A DNA stretch of 64,000 nt from Hirudinaria manillensis (taxonomy: Eukaryota; Annelida; Clitellata; Hirudinida; Hirudinidae): contig JAVTLF010000018.1 of the NCBI GenBank assembly GCA_034509925.1, forward strand, positions 42,001 to 106,000, given 5' to 3'. The notes below the pieces were generated by a model. It made no database searches, had not been told where the DNA came from, and saw nothing but the letters and a program-made list of their open reading frames with translations. Positions 48,479-63,198 of this stretch are shown here, in pieces. Position numbers and translations under genes: made by a program. Every line of letters begins with the position of its first letter. The stretch's first letter is position 1.

Positions 48479-49893
48479 TTTCGCTTATTCGCTCACCTTA
48501 GAGGGCAGAACTGCCGAGGGCCTAGTGAGTTTAATCGTATTAACGGTATTTTGCCTTGTATTTTGTCTGTTGAAGTATTCGTATTTTTGTCGCTTGATAA
48601 TCCTAAGATATTTCTTAGTGGTTATCAGTGTTTTGTTCAAAACACACGTGCTTGCTTCTATTTTGCTTCGATTCCATTTTATGCGTTGCAATTTAATGGT
48701 ATTTCTTAGCGTAATTTTTTAATTGCTTTTTTCACTTTTGTTCTTAAATTCTTTTTTATCGTGAAATACGCTTTAGAATTTTGTAGAACTTTTATATAAT
48801 ATATAATATATATTATATATTTCGGTATAGCTTTGATACTTGTAATGCGAAGCATTTCCTGGTATTTTTTAGCATTTTAATATACCTCGCTCGTCATTCT
48901 CAAAAATCTTTAACGTTAAATACGTTTTTAGATTTTTTTTGAAAAACGCACGTTATAAACTATTTTATTTTAATTTATTGTATTTTTGGTTTTTAAAAAA
49001 TTTTTTTTGGGTTCCCAATAATTTTTTTTACCAAATAAATAACCTTTTTCTTTGGTTTCTTCAAGGGCTGAGATTTCATCTCTTGTTGTTACACTAATTT
49101 ATCGTTCATTGATGAATTCGTTGTAAAACTACTAAGTTAATTTAATTGCATCTTTGGTTTTAATTTTTGGGTTCCCAATAATTTTTTTACCAAATAAACA
49201 ACTTATTTCTGTGGTTTTTCCAAGGGCTGAGATTTCATCTCTTGTTGTTACACTAATTTATCGTTCATTGATGAATTCGTGGTAAAACTACTAAGTTAAT
49301 TTGTTGTTTTGGGCGATGATTTATCATCCCTTATTAATCTAATAGTTTTTTTTAAAAAAAACGTGCTTCGACGGGTAATTATTTATTAAGTGAATTTGCA
49401 ATCGGTTTCGTTATTTTCTCCTTAGGTTCTTTCTACGATAAACACGTTTTAAGAATTTTTTGAGAACATACGACTCTCGAATACTACTTTAATTCCAAGC
49501 TTGCTTAGCAATTCTTGGCGTTGTAGTTAAACATTCTGTCCATATCTGGCTCTTATTTTTATGGGTTCCCATTAACTTTAATGCCAGTTTATATCATCAA
49601 TTGCCGATATATTGTCTCTTGATGCATTGTTAATTTAGTTAGACTTATATTGTGTGTTTTTGACGACCACGATACATAATTTGCTAGATTGTCTACTAAC
49701 AAAGAAAGTGGAAGTGCAGTTTTATTTATATTTTCTATTCTAACCCTAACCCTGCCTAATACCATCTTTGTTATTAGATTTATCTACAAAAAATGAATCG
49801 TGGCAATGAAAGAGGGAACTTGAAGGGTCAACCAATGACCAGAGATGTGGGTACAAGGAAGTATTTCCCTTACAAGGGACGTACCAATGGTAA

Positions 49894-50439
49894 AGCAGTG
49901 CCGCAAAGGAGGAGACCAGATCTGGTCCAACCTCCTACTGTTGCGGCTTCTGCCAAGGCGATAAAAACGCAATCAATTTTCTGGATGTAACGGTATTCCG
50001 CGAACCAGATAACTCCATTGGTACAAAGGTGTTTTTTAAGGAGACTAACAATAGACTTCTTTTAAACCCGGACTCATGCCACCCAAAACATACTTTTGGT
50101 GGTATTGTTAAATCACAATTCATTCGATATAAAAGATTATCTTCTAAGAATGAATACTTCCTTAAAACCTCTAATGAGCTTATCCACAAACAAATTTCGC
50201 TGGGTTACAATCGCCAAACTATGAGAAAAATTCTCAGAGAAGTAGCGAATGCTTCGGATGATCGTCCAAGTAAAAATAAAGATAAGAAAATCTTACCTTT
50301 TGTAATTCCTTTTGGTGAAACCTCGAGGAAGGCAGTAAACAGCGTTAGAAGAGTTCTCTCTGAAGATGATTTCTTCAGAAACTTCACGATCGTCTCAGCC
50401 TTCGAAAAAGGAAGTAATCTCCTCTCGAAATTCTTCTGA
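49894..50439 (+). pseudogene. Module A, RT remnant (U11)
   Basis: 181-codon frame intact to TGA. Confidence 0.6.
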
Positions 50440-51593
50440 ACGAATGGACTCTTGATGATATTCTGGACATCCATCTCGATGATGCTAAACCTCTTGTAGC
50501 CTGTACCGAATGAAAATCATAATTGATTTTTAAGAAAAGGAATTATTTGTACACATGGTGAGCAGAATAATTATAAAAATTATCTTTTGTACGCTAATAT
50601 CAACTAAATAACACTTCTGAGATTTCCAATAAGAGATTTCTTATTGAAAAAATGCTGAATCATGCTAAACCAATAAAAGTGGTTGTATCAATTCACATCT
50701 CATTCGATATAAAGATTATCTTAAAAAGATTTTCTTTGTCGACTGAATACTCCCCTTATATACTCCACTAAGTTACAATCACTATGCCTGTGACGATCGT
50801 CAAGACATTTTTTTCGAATATAAGAAATTCTTACCATTCATAACTCTCTTCGATAAACCAGGAGGATAATTGATGATTTGTCTCCTATGACGGAATTCGT
50901 CGGGAACCTCAACGTCATATTATCGTTAGATATACAAAGAACGATAATTGGAACGGATCATTCGAGACCGCGTAACTTTGAGGAATCTACAAGGATAAAA
51001 CAAAAGAATTTATTTTTAAAAATTAATTTTTTAAGAATAAATTTTTGTATAATAAATTTTTGAAAAATAATTTTCAATAAATTTGGAGTATATTATGACA
51101 ATAATTATCTTTTCTGAGATTTCCAATAAGAGATTTCTTATTGAAAAAATGCTGAATCATGCTAACCAATAAAAGTGGTTGTATCAATTCACATCTCATT
51201 CGATATAAAGATTATCTTAAAAAGATTTTCTTGGTCGACTGAATACTCCCCTTATATACTCCACTAAGTTACAATCACTATGCCTGTGACGATCGTCAAG
51301 ACATTTTTTTTCGAATATAAGAAATTCTTACCATTCATAACTCTCTTCGATTAACCAGGAGGATAATTGATGATTTGTCTCCTATGACGGAATTCGTCGG
51401 GAACCTCAACGTCATATTATCGTTAGATATACCAAGAACGATAATTGGAACGGATCATTCGAGGCCGCGTAACTTTGAGGAATCTATTAGAATAAAACAA
51501 AAGAATTTATTTTTAAAATTTAATTTTTTAAGAATAAATTTCTGTATTTTTGAAAAATTAATTTTCAAAAAATTTGGAGTATATTATGACAAT

Positions 51594-52173
51594 AATTATC
51601 TTTTGGATGTAACGGGTTTCCGTGAACTTGATAATTCTTGATACGAATACATTTCTTAATAAAGAAGGAGATTAATTAGAGATTTCTTTCCTTATAAAAA
51701 ATGCTGAATCATGCCACCCAAAATTATATGTTTGGGTATCCAGCTATCTCAGAAATCAATAGTTTCATTAGATCACCTTCTAAGAATGAATATTACTTAG
51801 AAAATTCTATTGAACTTATCGACAAAGATATTTCGCCACTGTACAATCACCTAACTTTGAGAAGTATTCTCATAGAAATTACAAATGCTTCTGACGATCG
51901 TCTAAGTAGTATTTTAAAGTCTTACCCGTTATAGTTCCTTTGGGTAAAAACCACTGGGAACGACAGGAGACAACAACAGAAGATAGCATCAGGAATGTTC
52001 ACCCCAGGGATGAACTCTTCAGGAACCTCACCGTCATCTTGGCGTTCGAAAAAGGAAGTTACTTCTGTCCGAAGGAACGTAGCCATCTTACCGCCTAGTT
52101 CTAGGCCAAGGATGCATTACACAATGACTGGCCTGAACTCGATGTAATGAGTCACGCCTGCATAACTAATTAA
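51594..52173 (+). pseudogene. Module D, RT remnant (U11)
   Basis: First open stretch 51701-51934, then frameshifted. Confidence 0.5.
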
Positions 52174-52281
52174 CTAGTTCCTAGGACACCACCTCCCCTC
52201 TAGAGGAGAGAGAAGCTAGCCAGCATGAACACTTCAAAGGACAGGGGAAGCAGTGCTCCCACCGCCGCTCAGGAGTCTCCT

Positions 52282-52348
52282 ATTGGTCAACACTGGACCT
52301 TCCTCGGCTATATAAGGACAATATTTTCCGCTTTTCGATCTTTACGTT
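52282..52348 (+). promoter_or_regulatory. Promoter, U11
   Basis: ATTGG 52282-52286, TATATAAG 52309-52316, GTGAGT donor-like 52395. Confidence 0.6.
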
Positions 52349-53760
52349 TTTCGCTTATTCGCTCACCTTAGAGGGCAGAACTGCCGAGGGCCTAGTGAGT
52401 TTAATCGTATTAACGGTATTTTGCCTTGTATTTTGTCTGTTGAAGTATTCGTATTTTTGTCGCTTGATAATCCTAAGATATTTCTTAGTGGTTATCAGTG
52501 TTTTGTTCAAAACACACGTGCTTGCTTCTATTTTGCTTCGATACCATTTTATGCGTTGCAATTTAATGGTATTTCTTAGCGTAATTTTTTAATTGCTTTT
52601 TTCACTTTTGTTCTTAAATTCTTTTTTATCGTGAAATACGCTTTAGAATTTTGTAGAACTTTTATATAATATATAATATATATTATATATTTCGGTATAG
52701 CTTTGATACTTGTAATGCGAAGCATTTCCTGGTATTTTTTAGCATTTTAATATACCTCGCTCGTCATTCTCAAAAATCTTTAACGTTAAATACGTTTTTA
52801 GAATTTTTTTGAAAAACGCACGTTATAAACTATTTTATTTTAATTTATTGTATTTTTGGTTTTTAAAAAATTTTTTTTGGGTTCCCAATAATTTTTTTAC
52901 CAAATAAATAACCTTTTTCTTTGGTTTCTTCAAGGGCTGAGATTTCATCTCTTGTTGTTACACTAATTTATCGTTCATTGATGAATTCGTTGTAAAACTA
53001 CTAAGTTAATTTAATTGCATCTTTGGTTTTAATTTTTGGGTTCCCAATAATTTTTTTACCAAATAAACAACTTATTTCTGTGGTTTTTCCAAGGGCTGAG
53101 ATTTCATCTCTTGTTGTTACACTAATTTATCGTTCATTGATGAATTCGTGGTAAAACTACTAAGTTAATTTGTTGTTTTGGGCGATGATTTATCATCCCT
53201 TATTAATCTAATAGTTTTTTTAAAAAAAACGTGCTTCGACGGGTAATTATTTATTAAGTGAATTTGCAATCGGTTTCGTTATTTTCTCCTTAGGTTCTTT
53301 CTACGATAAACACGTTTTAAGAATTTTTGAGAACATACGACTCTCGAATACTACTTTAATTCCAAGCTTGCTTAGCAATTCTTGGCGTTGTAGTTAAACA
53401 TTCTGTCCATATCTGGCTCTTATTTTTATGGGTTCCCATTAACTTTAATGCCAGTTTATATCATCAATTGCCGATATATTGTCTCTTGATGCATTGTTAA
53501 TTTAGTTAGACTTATATTGTGTGTTTTTGACGACCACGATACATAATTTGCTAGATTGTCTACTAACAAAGAAAGTGGAAGTGCAGTTTTATTTATATTT
53601 TCTATTCTAACCCTAACCCTGCCTAATACCATCTTTGTTATTAGATTTATCTACAAAAAATGAATCGTGGCAATGAAAGAGGGAACTTGAAGGGTCAACC
53701 AATGACCAGAGATGTGGGTACAAGGAAGTATTTCCCTTACAAGGGACGTACCAATGGTAA

Positions 53761-54306
53761 AGCAGTGCCGCAAAGGAGGAGACCAGATCTGGTCCAACCT
53801 CCTACTGTTGCGGCTTCTGCCAAGGCGATAAAAACGCAATCAATTTTCTGGATGTAACGGTATTCCGCGAACCAGATAACTCCATTGGTACAAAGGTGTT
53901 TTTTAAGGAGACTAACAATAGACTTCTTTTAAACCCGGACTCATGCCACCCAAAACATACTTTTGGTGGTATTGTTAAATCACAATTCATTCGATATAAA
54001 AGATTATCTTCTAAGAATGAATACTTCCTTAAAACCTCTAATGAGCTTATCCACAAACAAATTTCGCTGGGTTACAATCGCCAAACTATGAGAAAAATTC
54101 TCAGAGAAGTAGCGAATGCTTCGGATGATCGTCCAAGTAAAAATAAAGATAAGAAAATCTTACCTTTTGTAATTCCTTTTGGTGAAACCTCGAGGAAGGC
54201 AGTAAACAGCGTTAGAAGAGTTCTCTCTGAAGATGATTTCTTCAGAAACTTCACGATCGTCTCAGCCTTCGAAAAAGGAAGTAATCTCCTCTCGAAATTC
54301 TTCTGA
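53761..54306 (+). pseudogene. Module A, RT remnant (U12)
   Basis: 181-codon frame intact to TGA. Confidence 0.6.
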
Positions 54307-55460
54307 ACGAATGGACTCTTGATGATATTCTGGACATCCATCTCGATGATGCTAAACCTCTTGTAGCCTGTACCGAATGAAAATCATAATTGATTTTTAA
54401 GAAAAGGAATTATTTGTACACATGGTGAGCAGAATAATTATAAAAATTATCTTTTGTACGCTAATATCAACTAAATAACACTTCTGAGATTTCCAATAAG
54501 AGATTTCTTATTGAAAAAATGCTGAATCATGCTAAACCAATAAAAGTGGTTGTATCAATTCACATCTCATTCGATATAAAGATTATCTTAAAAAGATTTT
54601 CTTTGTCGACTGAATACTCCCCTTATATACTCCACTAAGTTACAATCACTATGCCTGTGACGATCGTCAAGACATTTTTTTCGAATATAAGAAATTCTTA
54701 CCATTCATAACTCTCTTCGATAAACCAGGAGGATAATTGATGATTTGTCTCCTATGACGGAATTCGTCGGGAACCTCAACGTCATATTATCGTTAGATAT
54801 ACAAAGAACGATAATTGGAACGGATCATTCGAGACCGCGTAACTTTGAGGAATCTACAAGGATAAAACAAAAGAATTTATTTTTAAAAATTAATTTTTTA
54901 AGAATAAATTTTTGTATAATAAATTTTTGAAAAATAATTTTCAATAAATTTGGAGTATATTATGACAATAATTATCTTTTCTGAGATTTCCAATAAGAGA
55001 TTTCTTATTGAAAAAATGCTGAATCATGCTAACCAATAAAAGTGGTTGTATCAATTCACATCTCATTCGATATAAAGATTATCTTAAAAAGATTTTCTTG
55101 GTCGACTGAATACTCCCCTTATATACTCCACTAAGTTACAATCACTATGCCTGTGACGATCGTCAAGACATTTTTTTTCGAATATAAGAAATTCTTACCA
55201 TTCATAACTCTCTTCGATTAACCAGGAGGATAATTGATGATTTGTCTCCTATGACGGAATTCGTCGGGAACCTCAACGTCATATTATCGTTAGATATACC
55301 AAGAACGATAATTGGAACGGATCATTCGAGGCCGCGTAACTTTGAGGAATCTATTAGAATAAAACAAAAGAATTTATTTTTAAAATTTAATTTTTTAAGA
55401 ATAAATTTCTGTATTTTTGAAAAATTAATTTTCAAAAAATTTGGAGTATATTATGACAAT

Positions 55461-56040
55461 AATTATCTTTTGGATGTAACGGGTTTCCGTGAACTTGATA
55501 ATTCTTGATACGAATACATTTCTTAATAAAGAAGGAGATTAATTAGAGATTTCTTTCCTTATAAAAAATGCTGAATCATGCCACCCAAAATTATATGTTT
55601 GGGTATCCAGCTATCTCAGAAATCAATAGTTTCATTAGATCACCTTCTAAGAATGAATATTACTTAGAAAATTCTATTGAACTTATCGACAAAGATATTT
55701 CGCCACTGTACAATCACCTAACTTTGAGAAGTATTCTCATAGAAATTACAAATGCTTCTGACGATCGTCTAAGTAGTATTTTAAAGTCTTACCCGTTATA
55801 GTTCCTTTGGGTAAAAACCACTGGGAACGACAGGAGACAACAACAGAAGATAGCATCAGGAATGTTCACCCCAGGGATGAACTCTTCAGGAACCTCACCG
55901 TCATCTTGGCGTTCGAAAAAGGAAGTTACTTCTGTCCGAAGGAACGTAGCCATCTTACCGCCTAGTTCTAGGCCAAGGATGCATTACACAATGACTGGCC
56001 TGAACTCGATGTAATGAGTCACGCCTGCATAACTAATTAA
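55461..56040 (+). pseudogene. Module D, RT remnant (U12)
   Basis: First open stretch 55568-55801, then frameshifted. Confidence 0.5.
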
Positions 56041-56148
56041 CTAGTTCCTAGGACACCACCTCCCCTCTAGAGGAGAGAGAAGCTAGCCAGCATGAACACT
56101 TCAAAGGACAGGGGAAGCAGTGCTCCCACCGCCGCTCAGGAGTCTCCT

Positions 56149-56215
56149 ATTGGTCAACACTGGACCTTCCTCGGCTATATAAGGACAATATTTTCCGCTT
56201 TTCGATCTTTACGTT
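56149..56215 (+). promoter_or_regulatory. Promoter, U12
   Basis: ATTGG 56149-56153, TATATAAG 56176-56183, GTGAGT donor-like 56262. Confidence 0.6.
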
Positions 56216-57629
56216 TTTCGCTTATTCGCTCACCTTAGAGGGCAGAACTGCCGAGGGCCTAGTGAGTTTAATCGTATTAACGGTATTTTGCCTTGTATTT
56301 TGTCTGTTGAAGTATTCGTATTTTTGTCGCTTGATAATCCTAAGATATTTCTTAGTGGTTATCAGTGTTTTGTTCAAAACACACGTGCTTGCTTCTATTT
56401 TGCTTCGATACCATTTTATGCGTTGCAATTTAATGGTATTTCTTAGCGTAATTTTTTAATTGCTTTTTTCACTTTTGTTCTTAAATTCTTTTTTATCGTG
56501 AAATACGCTTTAGAATTTTGTAGAACTTTTATATAATATATAATATATATTATATATTTCGGTATAGCTTTGATACTTGTAATGCGAAGCATTTCCTGGT
56601 ATTTTTTAGCATTTTAATATACCTCGCTCGTCATTCTCAAAAATCTTTAACGTTAAATACGTTTTTAGATTTTTTTTGAAAAACGCACGTTATAAACTAT
56701 TTTATTTTAATTTATTGTATTTTTGGTTTTTAAAAAATTTTTTTTGGGTTCCCAATAATTTTTTTTACCAAATAAATAACCTTTTTCTTTGGTTTCTTCA
56801 AGGGCTGAGATTTCATCTCTTGTTGTTACACTAATTTATCGTTCATTGATGAATTCGTTGTAAAACTACTAAGTTAATTTAATTGCATCTTTGGTTTTAA
56901 TTTTTGGGTTCCCAATAATTTTTTTACCAAATAAACAACTTATTTCTGTGGTTTTTCCAAGGGCTGAGATTTCATCTCTTGTTGTTACACTAATTTATCG
57001 TTCATTGATGAATTCGTGGTAAAACTACTAAGTTAATTTGTTGTTTTGGGCGATGATTTATCATCCCTTATTAATCTAATAGTTTTTTTAAAAAAAACGT
57101 GCTTCGACGGGTAATTATTTATTAAGTGAATTTGCAATCGGTTTCGTTATTTTCTCCTTAGGTTCTTTCTACGATAAACACGTTTTAAGAATTTTTTGAG
57201 AACATACGACTCTCGAATACTACTTTAATTCCAAGCTTGCTTAGCAATTCTTGGCGTTGTAGTTAAACATTCTGTCCATATCTGGCTCTTATTTTTATGG
57301 GTTCCCATTAACTTTAATGCCAGTTTATATCATCAATTGCCGATATATTGTCTCTTGATGCATTGTTAATTTAGTTAGACTTATATTGTGTGTTTTTGAC
57401 GACCACGATACATAATTTGCTAGATTGTCTACTAACAAAGAAAGTGGAAGTGCAGTTTTATTTATATTTTCTATTCTAACCCTAACCCTGCCTAATACCA
57501 TCTTTGTTATTAGATTTATCTACAAAAAATGAATCGTGGCAATGAAAGAGGGAACTTGAAGGGTCAACCAATGACCAGAGATGTGGGTACAAGGAAGTAT
57601 TTCCCTTACAAGGGACGTACCAATGGTAA

Positions 57630-58175
57630 AGCAGTGCCGCAAAGGAGGAGACCAGATCTGGTCCAACCTCCTACTGTTGCGGCTTCTGCCAAGGCGATAA
57701 AAACGCAATCAATTTTCTGGATGTAACGGTATTCCGCGAACCAGATAACTCCATTGGTACAAAGGTGTTTTTTAAGGAGACTAACAATAGACTTCTTTTA
57801 AACCCGGACTCATGCCACCCAAAACATACTTTTGGTGGTATTGTTAAATCACAATTCATTCGATATAAAAGATTATCTTCTAAGAATGAATACTTCCTTA
57901 AAACCTCTAATGAGCTTATCCACAAACAAATTTCGCTGGGTTACAATCGCCAAACTATGAGAAAAATTCTCAGAGAAGTAGCGAATGCTTCGGATGATCG
58001 TCCAAGTAAAAATAAAGATAAGAAAATCTTACCTTTTGTAATTCCTTTTGGTGAAACCTCGAGGAAGGCAGTAAACAGCGTTAGAAGAGTTCTCTCTGAA
58101 GATGATTTCTTCAGAAACTTCACGATCGTCTCAGCCTTCGAAAAAGGAAGTAATCTCCTCTCGAAATTCTTCTGA
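57630..58175 (+). pseudogene. Module A, RT remnant (U13)
   Basis: 181-codon frame intact to TGA. Confidence 0.6.
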
Positions 58176-59329
58176 ACGAATGGACTCTTGATGATATTCT
58201 GGACATCCATCTCGATGATGCTAAACCTCTTGTAGCCTGTACCGAATGAAAATCATAATTGATTTTTAAGAAAAGGAATTATTTGTACACATGGTGAGCA
58301 GAATAATTATAAAAATTATCTTTTGTACGCTAATATCAACTAAATAACACTTCTGAGATTTCCAATAAGAGATTTCTTATTGAAAAAATGCTGAATCATG
58401 CTAAACCAATAAAAGTGGTTGTATCAATTCACATCTCATTCGATATAAAGATTATCTTAAAAAGATTTTCTTTGTCGACTGAATACTCCCCTTATATACT
58501 CCACTAAGTTACAATCACTATGCCTGTGACGATCGTCAAGACATTTTTTTCGAATATAAGAAATTCTTACCATTCATAACTCTCTTCGATAAACCAGGAG
58601 GATAATTGATGATTTGTCTCCTATGACGGAATTCGTCGGGAACCTCAACGTCATATTATCGTTAGATATACAAAGAACGATAATTGGAACGGATCATTCG
58701 AGACCGCGTAACTTTGAGGAATCTACAAGGATAAAACAAAAGAATTTATTTTTAAAAATTAATTTTTTAAGAATAAATTTTTGTATAATAAATTTTTGAA
58801 AAATAATTTTCAATAAATTTGGAGTATATTATGACAATAATTATCTTTTCTGAGATTTCCAATAAGAGATTTCTTATTGAAAAAATGCTGAATCATGCTA
58901 ACCAATAAAAGTGGTTGTATCAATTCACATCTCATTCGATATAAAGATTATCTTAAAAAGATTTTCTTGGTCGACTGAATACTCCCCTTATATACTCCAC
59001 TAAGTTACAATCACTATGCCTGTGACGATCGTCAAGACATTTTTTTTCGAATATAAGAAATTCTTACCATTCATAACTCTCTTCGATTAACCAGGAGGAT
59101 AATTGATGATTTGTCTCCTATGACGGAATTCGTCGGGAACCTCAACGTCATATTATCGTTAGATATACCAAGAACGATAATTGGAACGGATCATTCGAGG
59201 CCGCGTAACTTTGAGGAATCTATTAGAATAAAACAAAAGAATTTATTTTTAAAATTTAATTTTTTAAGAATAAATTTCTGTATTTTTGAAAAATTAATTT
59301 TCAAAAAATTTGGAGTATATTATGACAAT

Positions 59330-59909
59330 AATTATCTTTTGGATGTAACGGGTTTCCGTGAACTTGATAATTCTTGATACGAATACATTTCTTAATAAAG
59401 AAGGAGATTAATTAGAGATTTCTTTCCTTATAAAAAATGCTGAATCATGCCACCCAAAATTATATGTTTGGGTATCCAGCTATCTCAGAAATCAATAGTT
59501 TCATTAGATCACCTTCTAAGAATGAATATTACTTAGAAAATTCTATTGAACTTATCGACAAAGATATTTCGCCACTGTACAATCACCTAACTTTGAGAAG
59601 TATTCTCATAGAAATTACAAATGCTTCTGACGATCGTCTAAGTAGTATTTTAAAGTCTTACCCGTTATAGTTCCTTTGGGTAAAAACCACTGGGAACGAC
59701 AGGAGACAACAACAGAAGATAGCATCAGGAATGTTCACCCCAGGGATGAACTCTTCAGGAACCTCACCGTCATCTTGGCGTTCGAAAAAGGAAGTTACTT
59801 CTGTCCGAAGGAACGTAGCCATCTTACCGCCTAGTTCTAGGCCAAGGATGCATTACACAATGACTGGCCTGAACTCGATGTAATGAGTCACGCCTGCATA
59901 ACTAATTAA
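59330..59909 (+). pseudogene. Module D, RT remnant (U13)
   Basis: First open stretch 59437-59670, then frameshifted. Confidence 0.5.
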
Positions 59910-60017
59910 CTAGTTCCTAGGACACCACCTCCCCTCTAGAGGAGAGAGAAGCTAGCCAGCATGAACACTTCAAAGGACAGGGGAAGCAGTGCTCCCACCG
60001 CCGCTCAGGAGTCTCCT

Positions 60018-60084
60018 ATTGGTCAACACTGGACCTTCCTCGGCTATATAAGGACAATATTTTCCGCTTTTCGATCTTTACGTT
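60018..60084 (+). promoter_or_regulatory. Promoter, U13
   Basis: ATTGG 60018-60022, TATATAAG 60045-60052, GTGAGT donor-like 60131. Confidence 0.6.
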
Positions 60085-61497
60085 TTTCGCTTATTCGCTC
60101 ACCTTAGAGGGCAGAACTGCCGAGGGCCTAGTGAGTTTAATCGTATTAACGGTATTTTGCCTTGTATTTTGTCTGTTGAAGTATTCGTATTTTTGTCGCT
60201 TGATAATCCTAAGATATTTCTTAGTGGTTATCAGTGTTTTGTTCAAAACACACGTGCTTGCTTCTATTTTGCTTCGATACCATTTTATGCGTTGCAATTT
60301 AATGGTATTTCTTAGCGTAATTTTTTAATTGCTTTTTTCACTTTTGTTCTTAAATTCTTTTTTATCGTGAAATACGCTTTAGAATTTTGTAGAACTTTTA
60401 TATAATATATAATATATATTATATATTTCGGTATAGCTTTGATACTTGTAATGCGAAGCATTTCCTGGTATTTTTTAGCATTTTAATATACCTCGCTCGT
60501 CATTCTCAAAAATCTTTAACGTTAAATACGTTTTTAGATTTTTTTTGAAAAACGCACGTTATAAACTATTTTATTTTAATTTATTGTATTTTTGGTTTTT
60601 AAAAAATTTTTTTGGGTTCCCAATAATTTTTTTTACCAAATAAATAACCTTTTTCTTTGGTTTCTTCAAGGGCTGAGATTTCATCTCTTGTTGTTACACT
60701 AATTTATCGTTCATTGATGAATTCGTTGTAAAACTACTAAGTTAATTTAATTGCATCTTTGGTTTTAATTTTTGGGTTCCCAATAATTTTTTTACCAAAT
60801 AAACAACTTATTTCTGTGGTTTTTCCAAGGGCTGAGATTTCATCTCTTGTTGTTACACTAATTTATCGTTCATTGATGAATTCGTGGTAAAACTACTAAG
60901 TTAATTTGTTGTTTTGGGCGATGATTTATCATCCCTTATTAATCTAATAGTTTTTTTAAAAAAAACGTGCTTCGACGGGTAATTATTTATTAAGTGAATT
61001 TGCAATCGGTTTCGTTATTTTCTCCTTAGGTTCTTTCTACGATAAACACGTTTTAAGAATTTTTTGAGAACATACGACTCTCGAATACTACTTTAATTCC
61101 AAGCTTGCTTAGCAATTCTTGGCGTTGTAGTTAAACATTCTGTCCATATCTGGCTCTTATTTTTATGGGTTCCCATTAACTTTAATGCCAGTTTATATCA
61201 TCAATTGCCGATATATTGTCTCTTGATGCATTGTTAATTTAGTTAGACTTATATTGTGTGTTTTTGACGACCACGATACATAATTTGCTAGATTGTCTAC
61301 TAACAAAGAAAGTGGAAGTGCAGTTTTATTTATATTTTCTATTCTAACCCTAACCCTGCCTAATACCATCTTTGTTATTAGATTTATCTACAAAAAATGA
61401 ATCGTGGCAATGAAAGAGGGAACTTGAAGGGTCAACCAATGACCAGAGATGTGGGTACAAGGAAGTATTTCCCTTACAAGGGACGTACCAATGGTAA

Positions 61498-62043
61498 AGC
61501 AGTGCCGCAAAGGAGGAGACCAGATCTGGTCCAACCTCCTACTGTTGCGGCTTCTGCCAAGGCGATAAAAACGCAATCAATTTTCTGGATGTAACGGTAT
61601 TCCGCGAACCAGATAACTCCATTGGTACAAAGGTGTTTTTTAAGGAGACTAACAATAGACTTCTTTTAAACCCGGACTCATGCCACCCAAAACATACTTT
61701 TGGTGGTATTGTTAAATCACAATTCATTCGATATAAAAGATTATCTTCTAAGAATGAATACTTCCTTAAAACCTCTAATGAGCTTATCCACAAACAAATT
61801 TCGCTGGGTTACAATCGCCAAACTATGAGAAAAATTCTCAGAGAAGTAGCGAATGCTTCGGATGATCGTCCAAGTAAAAATAAAGATAAGAAAATCTTAC
61901 CTTTTGTAATTCCTTTTGGTGAAACCTCGAGGAAGGCAGTAAACAGCGTTAGAAGAGTTCTCTCTGAAGATGATTTCTTCAGAAACTTCACGATCGTCTC
62001 AGCCTTCGAAAAAGGAAGTAATCTCCTCTCGAAATTCTTCTGA
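61498..62043 (+). pseudogene. Module A, RT remnant (U14)
   Basis: 181-codon frame intact to TGA. Confidence 0.6.
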
Positions 62044-63198
62044 ACGAATGGACTCTTGATGATATTCTGGACATCCATCTCGATGATGCTAAACCTCTTG
62101 TAGCCTGTACCGAATGAAAATCATAATTGATTTTTAAGAAAAGGAATTATTTGTACACATGGTGAGCAGAATAATTATAAAAATTATCTTTTGTACGCTA
62201 ATATCAACTAAATAACACTTCTGAGATTTCCAATAAGAGATTTCTTATTGAAAAAATGCTGAATCATGCTAAACCAATAAAAGTGGTTGTATCAATTCAC
62301 ATCTCATTCGATATAAAGATTATCTTAAAAAGATTTTCTTTGTCGACTGAATACTCCCCTTATATACTCCACTAAGTTACAATCACTATGCCTGTGACGA
62401 TCGTCAAGACATTTTTTTCGAATATAAGAAATTCTTACCATTCATAACTCTCTTCGATAAACCAGGAGGATAATTGATGATTTGTCTCCTATGACGGAAT
62501 TCGTCGGGAACCTCAACGTCATATTATCGTTAGATATACAAAGAACGATAATTGGAACGGATCATTCGAGACCGCGTAACTTTGAGGAATCTACAAGGAT
62601 AAAACAAAAGAATTTATTTTTAAAAATTAATTTTTTAAGAATAAATTTTTGTATAATAAATTTTTGAAAAATAATTTTCAATAAATTTGGAGTATATTAT
62701 GACAATAATTATCTTTTCTGAGATTTCCAATAAGAGATTTCTTATTGAAAAAATGCTGAATCATGCTAACCAATAAAAGTGGTTGTATCAATTCACATCT
62801 CATTCGATATAAAGATTATCTTAAAAAGATTTTCTTGGTCGACTGAATACTCCCCTTATATACTCCACTAAGTTACAATCACTATGCCTGTGACGATCGT
62901 CAAGACATTTTTTTTTCGAATATAAGAAATTCTTACCATTCATAACTCTCTTCGATTAACCAGGAGGATAATTGATGATTTGTCTCCTATGACGGAATTC
63001 GTCGGGAACCTCAACGTCATATTATCGTTAGATATACCAAGAACGATAATTGGAACGGATCATTCGAGGCCGCGTAACTTTGAGGAATCTATTAGAATAA
63101 AACAAAAGAATTTATTTTTAAAATTTAATTTTTTAAGAATAAATTTCTGTATTTTTGAAAAATTAATTTTCAAAAAATTTGGAGTATATTATGACAAT

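Larger units (their letters stand above)
45871..49739 (+). repeat. U10: full array unit (3869 bases)
   Basis: Private changes: one A lost in module C (TCTTAAAAGATT near 47349) and A to T at 48673 (CGATTCCATT). Confidence 0.97.
49740..53606 (+). repeat. U11: full array unit (3867 bases)
   Basis: Private changes: T to A at 52803 (TAGAATTTTTTTG) and a five-T run at about 53324 (GAATTTTTGAG) where others have six. It is the only unit right of T3 with a seven-T run before ACCAAATAAATAACC. Confidence 0.97.
53607..57475 (+). repeat. U12: full array unit (3869 bases)
   Basis: Standard unit with no private substitution noticed by eye. Confidence 0.97.
57476..61343 (+). repeat. U13: full array unit (3868 bases)
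   Basis: Differs by a one-T shorter run at about 60607 (AAAAAATTTTTTTGGG). Confidence 0.97.
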
